Part shown: one piece after another, positions 24,701 through 36,529 of the stretch | How positions within the stretch are numbered: position 1 is the first letter of the stretch | How the letters are laid out: each line of letters begins with the position of its first letter | Notes under the pieces: generated by a model | The model's input: the letters and a program-made list of their open reading frames with translations, nothing else | The model's database searches: none | What the model was told of the DNA's origin: nothing | Translations under genes and position numbers: made by a program | Source: Zanthoxylum bungeanum | Lineage: Eukaryota; Streptophyta; Magnoliopsida; Sapindales; Rutaceae | Assembly: GCA_019454045.1 (NCBI GenBank) | Contig: SKCR01026815.1 | Span: 1-64,000, forward strand | DNA length: 64,000 bases | Direction: 5' to 3'

Positions 24701-25561
24701 TTACCTTTCTTTTTCTGTTTCAGCTCTTCGAGATACTTCTTGCAGTTTCTCTTCCAATGCCCACCAATTCCACAATGGAAACATTTTCTTTTGGTTTTTT
24801 CTGGGTGGAGCCATTCTTATTTCCTTGACTGTTGTTTGGCTTGTTCTTTTTGCTGTTGTTCCCTGCTGTTTTCTCAGTTCCTGAACTCTTACCTTTATTC
24901 TTAGTTCTCTTTCTCTTCTTAAGAGAAGAGTTAGAGTTAGAAGGTTCAACAACATTTGCTTTCCTTTCCTCTCCACAGAAATAGACTCAAAAGTAGTGAG
25001 TTCGTTAAGCAATTCAGTCAAATTATAACTCCTTATTCATGAAGTAATTGCTTTTGAACTGAAGAAATTGTGGGCTAAGGCTTTCTAAAATCATGCCCAC
25101 TTGAGTGCTTTCATCTATGGTAGCCCCATTGATTTCTGCCTCATGAATAGTACTAATCATCATTAGCACATGCTCACGAACAGGAGTTCCAGCTTTCATT
25201 TTGCAGTTCATGACTTTCTTGACTGCTTCATGTTTAGCTTGATCAGAGGGTTTGCCAAACATGCCTTGTAGAGACTCCATTATCTCATAAGCAGTCTATG
25301 TCTTTTCGTGCTTTGTGTTAATCACGTCAGACATGGCAGCAAGCAATAACAACGAGCTTTGTCATTTGCTCGAATCCAATTTTCATAGGCATCTTTGATG
25401 GTTTTGTTGGCATTCACAGCTGGTTCTGGAGGACATTCCTCCATCAGGACAAACTTCAGGTTATCCAGCACAAGAATTATATTCATATTTTTCTTCCACT
25501 TAGCAAAGTTATCACCAGTTAATTTTTCAGTAGCAAGCAGTGATAGGATTGGATTTGACAT
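21777..25561 (-). pseudogene. Outer Copia gag-pol relic
   Basis: Pieces in order on the minus strand: gag from the ATG at 25561 (MSNPILSLLATEKL, then a UBN2-type gag block to about 25023), a zinc knuckle near 24760-24790 (CGIGGHWKRNC), the protease IDSGATNH near 24640, GAG-pre-integrase (24600-24040, HLRLGHINLDG and CESCLEGKMTKRP), integrase (24011-23660, FVTFVDDYSRYGYVY, then GVAERRNRTLL), post-integrase region (to 23083), RT ([14 protein letters not shown] near 22800) and RNase H (22478-21777, ending EYVAACEAAKEAIWLR). Several frameshifts and nonsense codons separate them. It would have encoded reverse transcription and integration; it is non-functional. Confidence 0.9.
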
Positions 25562-25639
25562 ATTTCTGAAATCATTAAAAAAATATTCTAAATTATTCCA
25601 TGCATAAAATTCAAAATAATATGGCAGTATAGTAATCAT

Positions 25640-26622
25640 GATGCATGATGCATATGCAAAACACTAAAATATATATGCATTACTATAGCCTCGGAAAATT
25701 TAATAAGGATATTATGTTGCCTTAGGGTCGATCACAACACCTTATTAAAATAGAGACAATCTCAATTAATAAATTTTTTTTCAAAATATCTCATATTTTC
25801 AAAATTATTAATAACCGATTTTTGGTCTAAATATAATTAACACATTTAACTATATTTATATGAGTGTAACCCACCATTTTGGATCCTAAAAATTAACTCA
25901 TATAACCACTTAGGGTAAGTTAATTATGAAATACATTTTATAAATCCTATCATAAGAAGTACAACCTTGATATTAACCTAAGCAAACATTTTCCTTAGGG
26001 AGGATGAAACTAAAGTTATCACGAAGCCCCACTTAGATTTCACGATGTTGCACTAACGGTGGAGACCAAATGATGTTTTGATAAACTACCCGCTCCCACT
26101 CATTATTTTAAGTTTAGTGATTTAATATGTAACACATCTAATATTTTGAAAACTTAGTGGAAAAAGACCATGAAATCAATATTAAAGGTCTTTAATTACC
26201 AATATAATTGTTTCATAATAAAATTACCCGCTTTACTAATAAAACTTAAATTCATTATGAAACATCTAAGTTATTCATGATAAACAATTTACTATAAATA
26301 CTTAGAACTAAATTTTGTGACATTACAAATTTTAACGATTTAAAATTAATTCACAATTTTATTTAATCGATAAAATTCTAAAATAGTTTTTAATCAAATT
26401 ATAAACTATTTACAATCATAAATAAATTTATGAAAATGCACATATATGTATGGCATGTTATAATGTAAGAGTAGGCATTGTGCTAATTCTATATGTCATT
26501 TAAAATATGCATGAGAATAAATTTTTATAATTCACAAAATAAATAAATTGGATATTAACCGGGTTGACAATTTGGGTATTTCTAAAATTACAACAAACAA
26601 AAAAATAAATTACATTAATTTT
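25640..26622 (-). other. Outer Copia leader, 3' part (before the nested insertion)
   Basis: AT-rich noncoding DNA between gag and the nested element. It continues at 31644-32170 on the far side. No ORF with motifs. Confidence 0.6.
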
Positions 26623-29600
26623 AGTTAAACTTGTTTCAACAATGGCAAGTTTGAAGAACATAGAAAGCTCTCTATGAAGAGAGAAGCTTTTAATCAATGT
26701 TTCTTATTGAAGCTGATTTTACAGTGAAGGCTTGATTACAAAAGATTACACAAGATCTATTTATAGAACTAGAGTAATCGTAACTAACCAACAAACTCTA
26801 CAAATCTATTGGCTAATTATTCACATCACCATAACAAACCTAACTAATTATCTTGGAGACTATAATCCCCTGAGCTCTGTCATACAAGACTACCATAGTG
26901 CTTTACATCCCCCCTCAAACTCATGGCCGAGAAAGGACATTGAGTTTGCTGCGAAGGAAAGCAAATTGATCATGACTAAGAGGCTTGGTGAAGATATCAG
27001 TAAATTGGGCAGCACTAGGAACATGTTGAAGAACCAATTCCTTACGAGCCACATGGTCACGAATGAAGTGGTGATCAAGCTCAATATGCTTAGTGCGAGC
27101 ATGAAACACAGCATTGGAGGCAAGAGCTTCGGCACTTTTATTGTCACAAAAGAGGACAGGAGGACTCTCTGAACAAAGCTGCAGTTCCTTAAGGAGATAA
27201 GTGATCCATAGGAGTTCAAAAGTAGCTAAAGCAATGGCGCGATACTCTGATTCAGCAGTAGAACGGGAGACGACTTGCTGCTTCTTGGCAGACCAGGAGA
27301 CGAGATTGTCACCAAGGTAAACACAATAGCCTCCGACAGACTTTCGATCATCCAAATCAGCCCCCCAATCAGAGTCAGAGTAAACACGAAGATGGAGAGA
27401 GCCAGAGCGATAAAACTGCAAGCCATGAGAGGCAGTAGCTTGAAGATATCGAAGAACCCTTTTACAGGCTTCCCAATGGAGAACAGTGGGATTAGAAAGA
27501 AACTGACTGAGTTTAAGAACACTAAAGGAAATGTCAGGCCTTGTTAATGTGACATACTGAAGAGCACCAACTAAGCTTCGATAAAGAGAAGGATTGGAAA
27601 AGGCCTGACCCTTGTCGCGAACCAGTTTAGTGAGCTGAGCCATTGGAGTGGAAACTCCTTTGCAGTCAAGCATATTGGCACGTTGGAGAAGATCACCGAT
27701 ATATTTCATTTGAGACAAATGAAGACCATGAACTGAATGAGTAATTTCAATACCAAGAAAATAGTGAAGATCACCCAGATCTTTAAGAGCAAATTCTGCA
27801 CTGAGTTGATGAATAGCAGAAGCAATAGAAGCTTGATGAGAGCCAGTAAGTAATGATGATATCATCAACATAAATGAGAAGTAGAGTAACATAACCATGA
27901 TCAAACTTGATGAACAAAGAGGGATCTGCCTTGGATGAGTGAAAACCCCACTGGACAATGGCAGATTTCAACCTATCATACCAGGCTCTTGGTGCCTGCT
28001 TGAGGCCATAAAGAGCTTTGTGTAACTTACAAACATGGTGAGGAAACTGGGAGTCAAGAAAGCCCTCAGGTTGATGCATATACACAGTCTCTTGGAGAAC
28101 TCCATGTAAGAAAGCATTGTTGATATCAAGTTGTCGAATAGACCAATTCTTCATGACAGCTAAGGCAAGGACAATTCTGATGGTGGCAGGCTTGACAACA
28201 GGGCTGAAAGTGTCAAAGTAATCTATTCCATGAGTTTGATGGAATCCTTTAGCTACAAGCCTTGCATTATATTTGTCAATAGTACCATCTGGATTATATT
28301 TGACTCTAAAGACCCATTTGTTGCCAACAACTTTAGAGGCTTCAGACTTGGGAACCAAAGACCAAGTTGCATTCCGTTTAAGAGCTGCAAATTCGTCTGA
28401 CATGGCCTTGTACCATTTTTCATCAGACAAGGCTACCTTGACACTAGCAGGTTCAATGGGAGAACTGGCTGCTAAATAGGTTTTGGGTTTGAAAATACCT
28501 GCTTTGGATCTAGTAAGCATGGGATGAGAGGCAATAACAGAAGGAATGGGAGCAGCAGGTGGTGATGAAGTAGCGGATATGGGGGAAATGTGAGAGGAAG
28601 CAGAGGTGTTTGAGGTGTGGTTATCTGAAGAAGCTGCATCTGGAAGCTGAAGGGACTGTGACGCAGAACCTGTTGGTGTACCATTGTTGATTAATTGACA
28701 GATATGAGGGCTGTGAGAGTAATGAAAAGGAACATAGGTAGAATTAGGTGTTTGAGATTCAGTTGAGGAAGAGCTTGGAAATAATGTCAGAAAGGGAAAC
28801 TCGTGTTCATTAAAAGAAACATTCCTGGCAATGTAAACTTTACCATTTGGATGAAGACACTTATACCCTTTGTGAAGAGGACTGTACCCAAGAAAAAGAC
28901 ATTTTGTAGTATGAAAACTCATTTTGTGGGGGTTATAAGGTCTTAATAGAGGAAAACAAGAGCAACCAAAGGTTTTGAGAAATGAGTAATATGGTGCGTA
29001 ATGAAAAAGTTTATGATAAGGAGAGAGGTTATTTAAGACTGGAGTAGGAAGCCTATTGATGAGAAAGACAGAAGAATGAAAAGCTTCCCACCAAAAGGAC
29101 AATGGCATGGTTGCTTGTGCAAGAAGGGTGAGGCCTGTTTCTACCAAGTGCCTGTGTTTTCTTTCAACGACTCCATTTTGGTTATGGGTATGAGGACAGC
29201 TATGTCTAAAAAGAATGCCTTCTTCCTGAACAAAGTTAACAAAGGATCTGAACTCCCCTCCCCAATCTGACTGCAAGACTTTAATGGTGGTTTGCAACTG
29301 GTTTTCAACTTGTTTCTTGAAGAATTTGAAAGTATTTAAGGCATCGGATTTGACTTTAAGGGGAAAAATCCAAGAGTATCTAGTAAAGTCATCAACAAAG
29401 TTGATATAATATCTATACCCTTCAGTAGAAACCATAGGAGCAGGACCCCAAAGATCAGTATACACCAAATCCAGAGGCATTTTAGTCTTAATTGAGGATG
29501 ATGGAAGGAAAATGAAGTTTATGCAATTTGCCATATTGACAAGCATCACAGAAATCAAAGATCACATCTTTATCAATACTTGAGGAATTATCACAGAGTT

Positions 29601-31638
29601 TAAGGACTGTTTTCATGACATGAGGACTTGGATGACCAAGCCTTTGATGCAACAATTTGAAATTGAGTTTAGCAGAACTACAAGGTCTGGAAACAACAAA
29701 AGCTTGAGCAACATTATTATTTTCAGTATTATAGGAAACAATACAATTTGACTGGTGGCTATCTTCAGAAGCAAGAGAAGACAGCAGAGAAACAACTTGG
29801 TGATGTGAGAAAGAGGTATAAGAGTAATCTGTCAATTTATCAAAGACTGGTAGCAGTTTATAAAGTCCTTTATCAGCAATCCCTTGAGCAAGCAGAGTGC
29901 CCTTCATCTTGTCCTTGATAAAACAAAGGTTAAGAGAGAATTCAACAAGAACATTATTATCAGAGATTAGTTTGGAAATACTGAGGAGATTTTTAGCAAT
30001 GGATGGAACATATAACATATCAGTGAGAAAGAGATTAGAACCAGTAAGAGTGTCAAAGGTAGCAGTGCCTATATGAGAAATTTTAAGACCATAGCCATTA
30101 CCAATAAGTAATTTTTCTGTACCTGTGAACTCTTTACTGTCATTCATGTTGTTGAGGTCATTTGTAAGATGATGAGTGGCTCCACTGTCAATGTACCATC
30201 CTTGATCAGCCACTGTTTCTGGTGTTGCCATATAAGCTGCTTTGTTATTTTGTCCTGAAAACTGATTCCCTTGATATTGATTTCCACTTTGTCTGAATGG
30301 ATCATATACAAATTCTCTGTTGAACCTATTCTTGCACTTTACTGCAGAATGACCTTGTTTTTGACAAATTTGGCAGATCTCATTTGTATAGCTTGGATTC
30401 CAGTTCCTGTTTGCTCCTTGTTGATTACCATTAAAACCTCCTTTTGCTTGTCCACTGCTATTATTCCAGTTCCTGCCTTGACCTTGATTCCAGTTACCAT
30501 TATTACTAGAACCTCTTCCTCCTTGATTAAAGTGTTGATTGCCACTACCTCTATTGTAACTTCTTCCTCCTCTATTGTTCTTGTAACTTCCTTGAACATA
30601 GTTAGCACTAAAATTTGTTTTAATTTCTCTGCTGGATCTATCATGTTTTGCTTCCATTCTTCCTTCATGCATCAATAACATTGAGTATATCTCATTCATA
30701 TTCATCCTAGATAGATTTCCAGTAATGAAGACAGCAGCTGACTCAAAATCATCATCAAGACCATTGACTATATGCATTGCTAAATCATCATCAGTAACCA
30801 CATAACCAGCCGAACTCAATTTATCAACCAGACTCTTCATTTTATTATAGTATTCTGTAATTGTCATTGTGCATTTTCTAAGAGTGTTCAATTGACCTTT
30901 CAAATGTGTAACCCTAGCTTTTGTTTGTGAGCCAAACTGCTCATCTAAGGTTCTCCAAAGATCAAACGAAGTTTTGCAATTAAGGATCGAGCTCAAAATT
31001 TCTACACTCATTGTTGACATCAACCAACTCCTAATGACCTGATCTTGTCTATTCCAGATCTCAAAATCAGGATTCACAGTAGCTAGGGTTTGTACCTAAA
31101 TTCGAGCCGCAAGTGATGGTTCTAGCATCTTCTCAGGACATTTCTTCGATCCATCCACAAAACCTTCCAATCCATTGCCACACAGTGATGAAAGAACTTG
31201 TGTCTTCCACAACAAGTAGTTTGCACGATCTAGCTTTACTGGTGCCGCAAAGAAGAAATTTGTTGAGAAGCTCTGTGACAGTAGTGAACCTGACTGAGAC
31301 AGGTTTGGAGAAGAAGATTGATTTGCCATGGATTTAAGTGGCTCTGATACCAAGTTAAACTTGTTTCAACAATGGCAAGGTTTGAAGAACATAGAAAGCT
31401 CTCTATGAAGAGAGAAGCTTTTAATCAATGTTTCTTATTGAAGCTGATTTTACAGTGAAGACTTGATTACAAAAGATTACACAAGATCTATTTATAGAAC
31501 TAGAGTAATCGTAACTAACCAACAAACTCTACAAATCTATTGGCTAATTATTCACATCACCATAACAAACCTAACTAATTATCTTGGAGACTATAATCCC
31601 CTGAGCTCTGTCATACAAGACTACCATAGTGCTTTACA
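26623..31638 (-). mobile_element. Young nested Copia retrotransposon, 5016 bp
   Basis: LTRs of 285 bp (26623-26907) and 286 bp (31353-31638) differ by one substitution and one 1-bp indel. The duplication ATTTT flanks the element (26618-26622, 31639-31643). A perfect initiator-Met primer site TGGTATCAGAGC (31341-31352, minus) abuts the right LTR, and a purine tract GAGGGGGGA abuts the left one, so it reads on the minus strand. LTRs run TG...CT rather than TG...CA. It sits in the leader of the outer Copia. Confidence 0.97.
26921..31329 (-). pseudogene. Nested Copia gag-pol, nearly complete, three lesions
   Basis: From the ATG at 31329, only 24 bases past the LTR, the frame encodes gag (UBN2 region, WRTLDEQFGSQTKARV), a zinc knuckle CQICQKQGHSAVKC, protease WYIDSGATHHLTND, GAG-pre-integrase (LLHQRLGHPSP, CDACQYGKLHK), integrase (YTDLWGP, HNQNGVVERKHRHLVE), RT (LDINNAFLHGVL, YVDDIII) and RNase H (STAESEYRA, DNKSAEALA). 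Lesions: a TAG at 31096-31098 in gag, a frameshift near 29500-29512, and a 4-bp tandem duplication (GTAAGTAA, plus sense) at about 27845-27853 right after the RT YVDD motif. Otherwise domains are intact, so damage is recent or partly sequencing error. Confidence 0.95.
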
Positions 31639-32182
31639 ATTTTAAATCTGGAAAAAAATATAATAATATTTCCAAGTGACTTTCACAAAAAAAAAAAAAA
31701 TTTTTTTTTTTTTTTTTTAATTATAGCATTGCTGCACAGTGGGCAATCTAAAATGCCACTGTGCGGCAAACTGCTGCTCGTGCAGCAGCCTCATGCTGCA
31801 CATATGTGCAGCATGAGGCTGCTGTTCTTGCAGCAGTCTCACTGCTGCAGTGCAGTAACCAAAAAAATTTGGAAAAATAAATATATTTTGCGTCATCCGT
31901 CATTGGCTTGATCTCATCTCCAACGATTACAAATAATTAACAATTACAAAAAAAAATACCCATTTAATTTTTGGGTTTACATATCCAATATATAAAGCAA
32001 AAAAAATTAAAATTCTAACCCAAGGTCAACCATACAATTAACGATTAATATCCATACATTCACCATCACATGATAATTCATAAAAATGCATAGCCTACTC
32101 TTTTACATACATTTTAAAATGATTTACAATAAATCATTCTTATTAATATACTAGAATAAATACGACCGCTCATGATACCATT
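31639..32182 (-). other. Outer Copia leader, 5' part, with primer site
   Basis: Leader next to the 5' LTR. In plus sense it holds an A14-T18 run (31687-31718), a long CAG/CTG-rich inverted repeat (31771-31836) and AT-rich DNA. The primer site is at 32171-32180. No protein is encoded. Confidence 0.7.
31771..31836. repeat. Long hairpin with 42-bp perfect palindrome
   Basis: 31783-31824 is a perfect palindrome: the 21-base arm reads CAGCAGCCTCATGCTGCACA plus T and its reverse complement follows with no spacer. The stem extends outward to 31771-31836 with a few mismatches (CTGCTG and GCAGCAG arms). It lies about 350 bases inside the element from the primer site. Confidence 0.95.
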
Positions 32183-33888
32183 TGTTGGTTTTCAGAGTTC
32201 ATGCGCAGCGGAAATCGTGTTGGGTAACAGAAAAACAAAATTTATTTTTTCATACATGAATAATAAAATCGGATCCGTATTTTCTGGTATATTAATAACA
32301 TATAAATATTTAGAACTCAGGTTAGTAATATACTTGTAGATCTGGATCTCTTTGTAAATCGATTCTTTGAACCACGATCTTTCGTCTATCTCCTCACCTC
32401 CAACGACACGTGTGGGCGTGAAAGTAATTACGAAGAATACTCTAATATTGTGAAGGATTCGTGTGCTCAACACATGAGACGAATCCTGGGATTATTTTCT
32501 TTTTAGTTTTTTTTTTAATTGATTAACTTTGATCAAAATCAAATTCTTATCAAGCAAATCCATTAAGGATATATTTATTTTATTTTCAAAAAATCAAAAA
32601 TAAAATCCTTTGATATTTATCCTATAAATTGTCAAAGATAATCATTAAAAAACAATTTTTTAACATTTTCAACTTTTGAAAAATTATCTCATAAATTAAA
32701 ATTTAATTAATCAAATTAAATAAAATATTAATTTCATAATTTAATAAATAGATACATTATCTATTAATAAATATATTAAGACAATATTTGTCATAATTTC
32801 CAAACATGAGCTTTATGGAATAATTAGAGTGTAAAATAATTCATAATTATTTTAAATAATTCCCAACTATTTTTCTTCGCAATTATAATCGTTCGAACAG
32901 TGATAGAAGACGACGAGGGGACCGATAGACCTATAATTCTAAGCTCCAATAATTCCGTCGATTAATTATAAACTCTTTTATTAATCAAACGAAATTATTA
33001 ATTCTGGAGTAACTCCACTAAATACCTAGAATTGCACTCTCAGAATTATAGAATTAATTACTCAAAGTATTCGTCCATTGATATAGTCATTATCTATGCA
33101 ATGATCCTCCATAACAGATTCGTAAAGGAGCTAGGTATAAAATATCCGTCAACCTCTCCAGTTACATCTTTATCCTTGACTTCCATTAGTTCTCAAGTGA
33201 ACAATTAATTCATAACTTTTATGAATTTGCGCGCTAATCGTTCAGGTCCTGAACTAACAAACAAGAGAATCTTATGAATGGATTTCATTATATCAGGTTA
33301 GCATTCCCAGCTATTCATTCAACTCATTCCCAAAATACAAGGTTTACGAAATGTAATAAATACAAAACCATACCGAGTAAATTAAAGAATAAATTAATAA
33401 GATATAGGAGTCTACTAAATATAATGATTTTAGATCATCACATATATGACCATCATTATGATAAAATTGATGTTCCATATTTAACGGAATTATTAGAACT
33501 TTTCAATTTTATCGGGTCCTGTCCAATATAATCTTATTATATAAAATACATTCATTTTTATGTCTCTACATAATATAGTCTGGATAGAACTATACCATTC
33601 ATAATGGAATGAACTGTATTTATGACTTTGAATTTGAAGATTCCCAACTTCAAATCATAGTCATGGACAAATTTTGATTATTACTCTTTAAATTTTATCC
33701 ATGCATATATGCATGTAACATTTTACATACACATATATGTTTAATTTAAAGCTACATAAATAATCACGGAATTTTCATGAATTTTATAAAGCAAATCAAA
33801 ATACATACATGGAATAAAATAGAATCACAAATTTATTAATCAATCATGTTTCGAACATATTTACTTGTCGGGCATACAAATCCCAACA
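32183..33888 (-). repeat. 5' LTR of outer Copia
   Basis: Intact TG...CA ends; pairs with 19865-21558. The transcription start and poly(A) signals should lie inside but cannot be placed. Confidence 0.95.
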
Positions 33889-33893
33889 ATATG

Positions 33894-34092
33894 TCCAATT
33901 AAAAATAATCAATCAAAAACGTAAATTAACAAAACTAAATGTAGCTAAAATTCTAAAGAAAAACCAAGTGAAGAAGCTACTGTTGAGAGAAGCTAAAGTT
34001 TAAAGCATAATCCAAGAAAGCAACGGATGTGAGGTGATGAACAAACTCTGGCATCAACTGTTGTGATGAAACCTAATTGTCCATAAAAAGGT
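33894..34092. other. Spacer between Copia and Gypsy elements
   Basis: About 200 bp of host or older repeat DNA; no gene seen. Confidence 0.5.
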
Positions 34093-35130
34093 TGTTGACG
34101 GTGGATTTTGGTCTCAGGGTAATATTGGAATATCACTCCCGAGGAAATCCTCCTCCAACTGTGAATTTGTTTGGTTATGGGGGACCAAAGGCAAATTTAG
34201 CGGAAAACAAGAAAATACACCAATCAGACAAGGTGATTTAACGTGGTTCGGTGGATTTTGGGATCCGACCTACGTCCACGGGCAAGAACATGATGGTACT
34301 TTTTATTACTCAAATTCACTCCTCAGGTCTCCTCTTTGCTTTTACAAATCAGAGCTCTATGACACTAATCTCTCACTTTTGTGATGATTTTCAGATGTCC
34401 TTTTACACATGCTCTACCCTTCTATTTATAATAATACAGAAATCAGATTCCTATTTGTACAAGAGTTTCCTAGTTGAAACTATTCCTTTTTCCCATAAGG
34501 ATTCCTAGTCAAAACTATTCCCTTTTTCCATAAGGATTCCTAGTCAAAAACTACATTTACTTCCTTTATCATACTAGGACATTGACTTACTACTTTACCC
34601 CATGAAAGTAGGATAACTTATTATCTTATATCATATGGATAGAATGCCTTACTTTCCCGATCATGTCTTGCCCTATGCTCGGTCTTCATGTGGTCGGTCA
34701 TGATGGTCATTTGTGCTGAGAATGCTGCTACCGATCTGATAGTGCTCGGTCATCCGAACCAAAGTGGTCGGTTATCGGATTATAAAGTTCTCGGCCACTC
34801 ACTCATGTGGTCGAGTCGGTATTAATGATCTTTGACCAAGGAGAAAATTACCCTTTTGCCCCTGTCGTGCTGTCTTAAATACCATAGTGCCTAAAAACAC
34901 CATCAACATCTGTCCCCTAGTTCTCGGTAACAACGAGTTTGCGAGTTGATGCCGGGAACTATAAAAAAAGATGGTGTGCCGATGAATCCGTCGGTGGTCA
35001 CTCCAGGAATCGCAAAGAAAAATGTCTTGGCTGCAAATCTGGTCCTTCCTGCCACCCTCATGTGCTCAGTCAACGAGGATCCCGATATCTACCGTGGAGA
35101 CAATGCTTTGCCCTTATGCTGACGACGGCC

Positions 35131-35598
35131 GACTCGGTGGGACGAAACCCGACCCCGAGCTGAAATGAACACTTGGCTCCGGGGGAAATGTTACGTCCCC
35201 AGACCAAAAGGACGGACTCGGTGGGACACGACCCGACCCCGAGCTGAGATGAACGCTTGGCCCTGGGGGAATATTACGTCCCCAGACCAAAAGGACGGAC
35301 TCGGTGGGACACGACCCGACCCCGAGCTGAGATGAACGCTTGGCCCTGGGGGAATATTACGTCCCCAGACCAAAAGGACGGACTCGGTGGGACACGACCC
35401 GACCCCGAGCTGAGATGAACGTTTGGCCTTGGGGGATATTACGTCCCCAGACCAAAAGGACGGACTCGGTGGGACACAACCCGACCCCGAGCTGAGATGA
35501 ACGCTTGGCCCTAGGGGAATATTACGTCCCCAGACCAAAAGGGACGGACTCGGTGGGACGTAACCCGACCTCGAGCTGAGAGAAACCAAGTGACCTTG
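35131..35598. repeat. Tandem array A, 82-84 bp unit
   Basis: GACTCGGTGGGA recurs at 35131, 35215, 35298, 35381, 35463 and 35547. Units contain ACGTCCCCAGACCAAAAGGA and CCCGACCCCGAGCTGA. It lies between the protease region and the 3' LTR. Confidence 0.97.
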
Positions 35599-35830
35599 GC
35601 GGAACGAATCCAGCCCCGAGCCGAATAAACAAGTGGCATCGGCGGAACGAATCCAGCCCCGAGCTGAATAAACAAGTGGCATCGGCGGAACGAATCCAGC
35701 CCCGAGCTGAATAAACAAGTGGCCTCGGCGGAACGAATCCAGCCCCGAGCTGAATAAACAAGTGGCCTCGGCGGAACGAATCCAGCCCCGAGCTGAATAA
35801 ACAAGTGGCCTCGGCGGAACGAATCCAGCC
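35599..35830. repeat. Tandem array B, exact 43-bp unit, six copies
   Basis: GCGGAACGAATCCAG starts at 35599, 35642, 35685, 35728, 35771 and 35814, a strict 43-bp period. Each unit contains AGCCCCGAGCTGAATAAACA. The last unit is truncated. Joined directly to array A, with which it shares the CCCCGAGCTGA core. Confidence 0.97.
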
Positions 35831-36212
35831 CTGTGCCAGGTAATCTTTGGGACTTGCTCAGAAGGGAATTGAATCAACCTTGTGAAGCCCTACCGAATCT
35901 GGCACGGGCGTCCCCTTGCCAGACCAGCGAAAAACAAAATCAAAACTTTGAAAAACAAGACCAAAAATGTGGGGGGGTGACTCGGCACTTGTCCCAAAAG
36001 AAAACTTTTTACAAATGTAAACAACAGCACGGATGCCTCAAAACAGCGTCCTGCCTGAGGCCTCCAAAACACAATTCTGAATCTTTCAATTCAGTGTCCC
36101 GGTGAACCAGGATTCGGATCAAATAGAGCGTTTGATTGGTAAGGGCACATCCTCTACACGTCGGTTCACTGGGGAGCCTGTGTGTCATATGAGGGCTCCT
36201 CCTTACCACACT

Positions 36213-36500
36213 GGAGTAGGCACACGCTACAGGGGCACCACTCATCCCCGTGCTGCATCTCTCGCGGATCCGAGGTGATGAATGGATCAAAGAGTGTCCG
36301 GGATACTAAGGGCACATTCCTCCTTATGCCCGACATCACTGGAGCTAGCAATCGTCACGGGGGCATCACTATCCCCCGTGCTATGCTTTCCCACGGATCC
36401 ATTACATCGGGTAAGTGAGGATCAGAGAGTGTTCGGTAACACTGGAGCAAGTAATCGTCACAGGGGTATCATCCCTCCCCGTGCTATGCTTCTTACGGAT
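36213..36500. repeat. Tandem array C, about 115-bp unit, three diverged copies
   Basis: CACTGGAG...CAGGGG...CCCCGTGCT...CGGATCC recurs at about 36213, 36329 and 36440. Copies are diverged, so this array is older than B or D. Confidence 0.85.
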
Positions 36501-36529
36501 CCTATGCATCGAGTATGTCCCTGGGGACC

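Larger units (their letters stand above)
19865..33888 (-). mobile_element. Copia LTR retrotransposon, 14.0 kb with nested Copia
   Basis: LTRs of 1694 bp (19865-21558) and 1706 bp (32183-33888) are flanked by an exact 5-bp duplication ATATG (19860-19864, 33889-33893). They begin TGTTGGGATTTG in element sense. The primer site TGGTATCATG (32171-32180, minus) beside the right LTR and a purine tract AAGTGGGAG beside the left LTR fix the orientation as minus. Coding order gag, protease, integrase, RT, RNase H identifies Copia. Removing the nested 5-kb element leaves about 9 kb. The LTRs differ by scattered indels and a few dozen changes, and pol is badly damaged. Confidence 0.95.

Noticed and set aside
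35599..35830. CRISPR-like regular array
   Set aside because: Units are contiguous 43-bp tandem repeats with no unique spacers, in a plant retrotransposon.
35191..35877. 228-aa minus-strand ORF with repeated GAGFVPPRPLVYSARG-like segments
   Set aside because: It is a chance translation of the 83- and 43-bp tandem arrays; 43 bp is not a multiple of three, so the frame changes at each unit.
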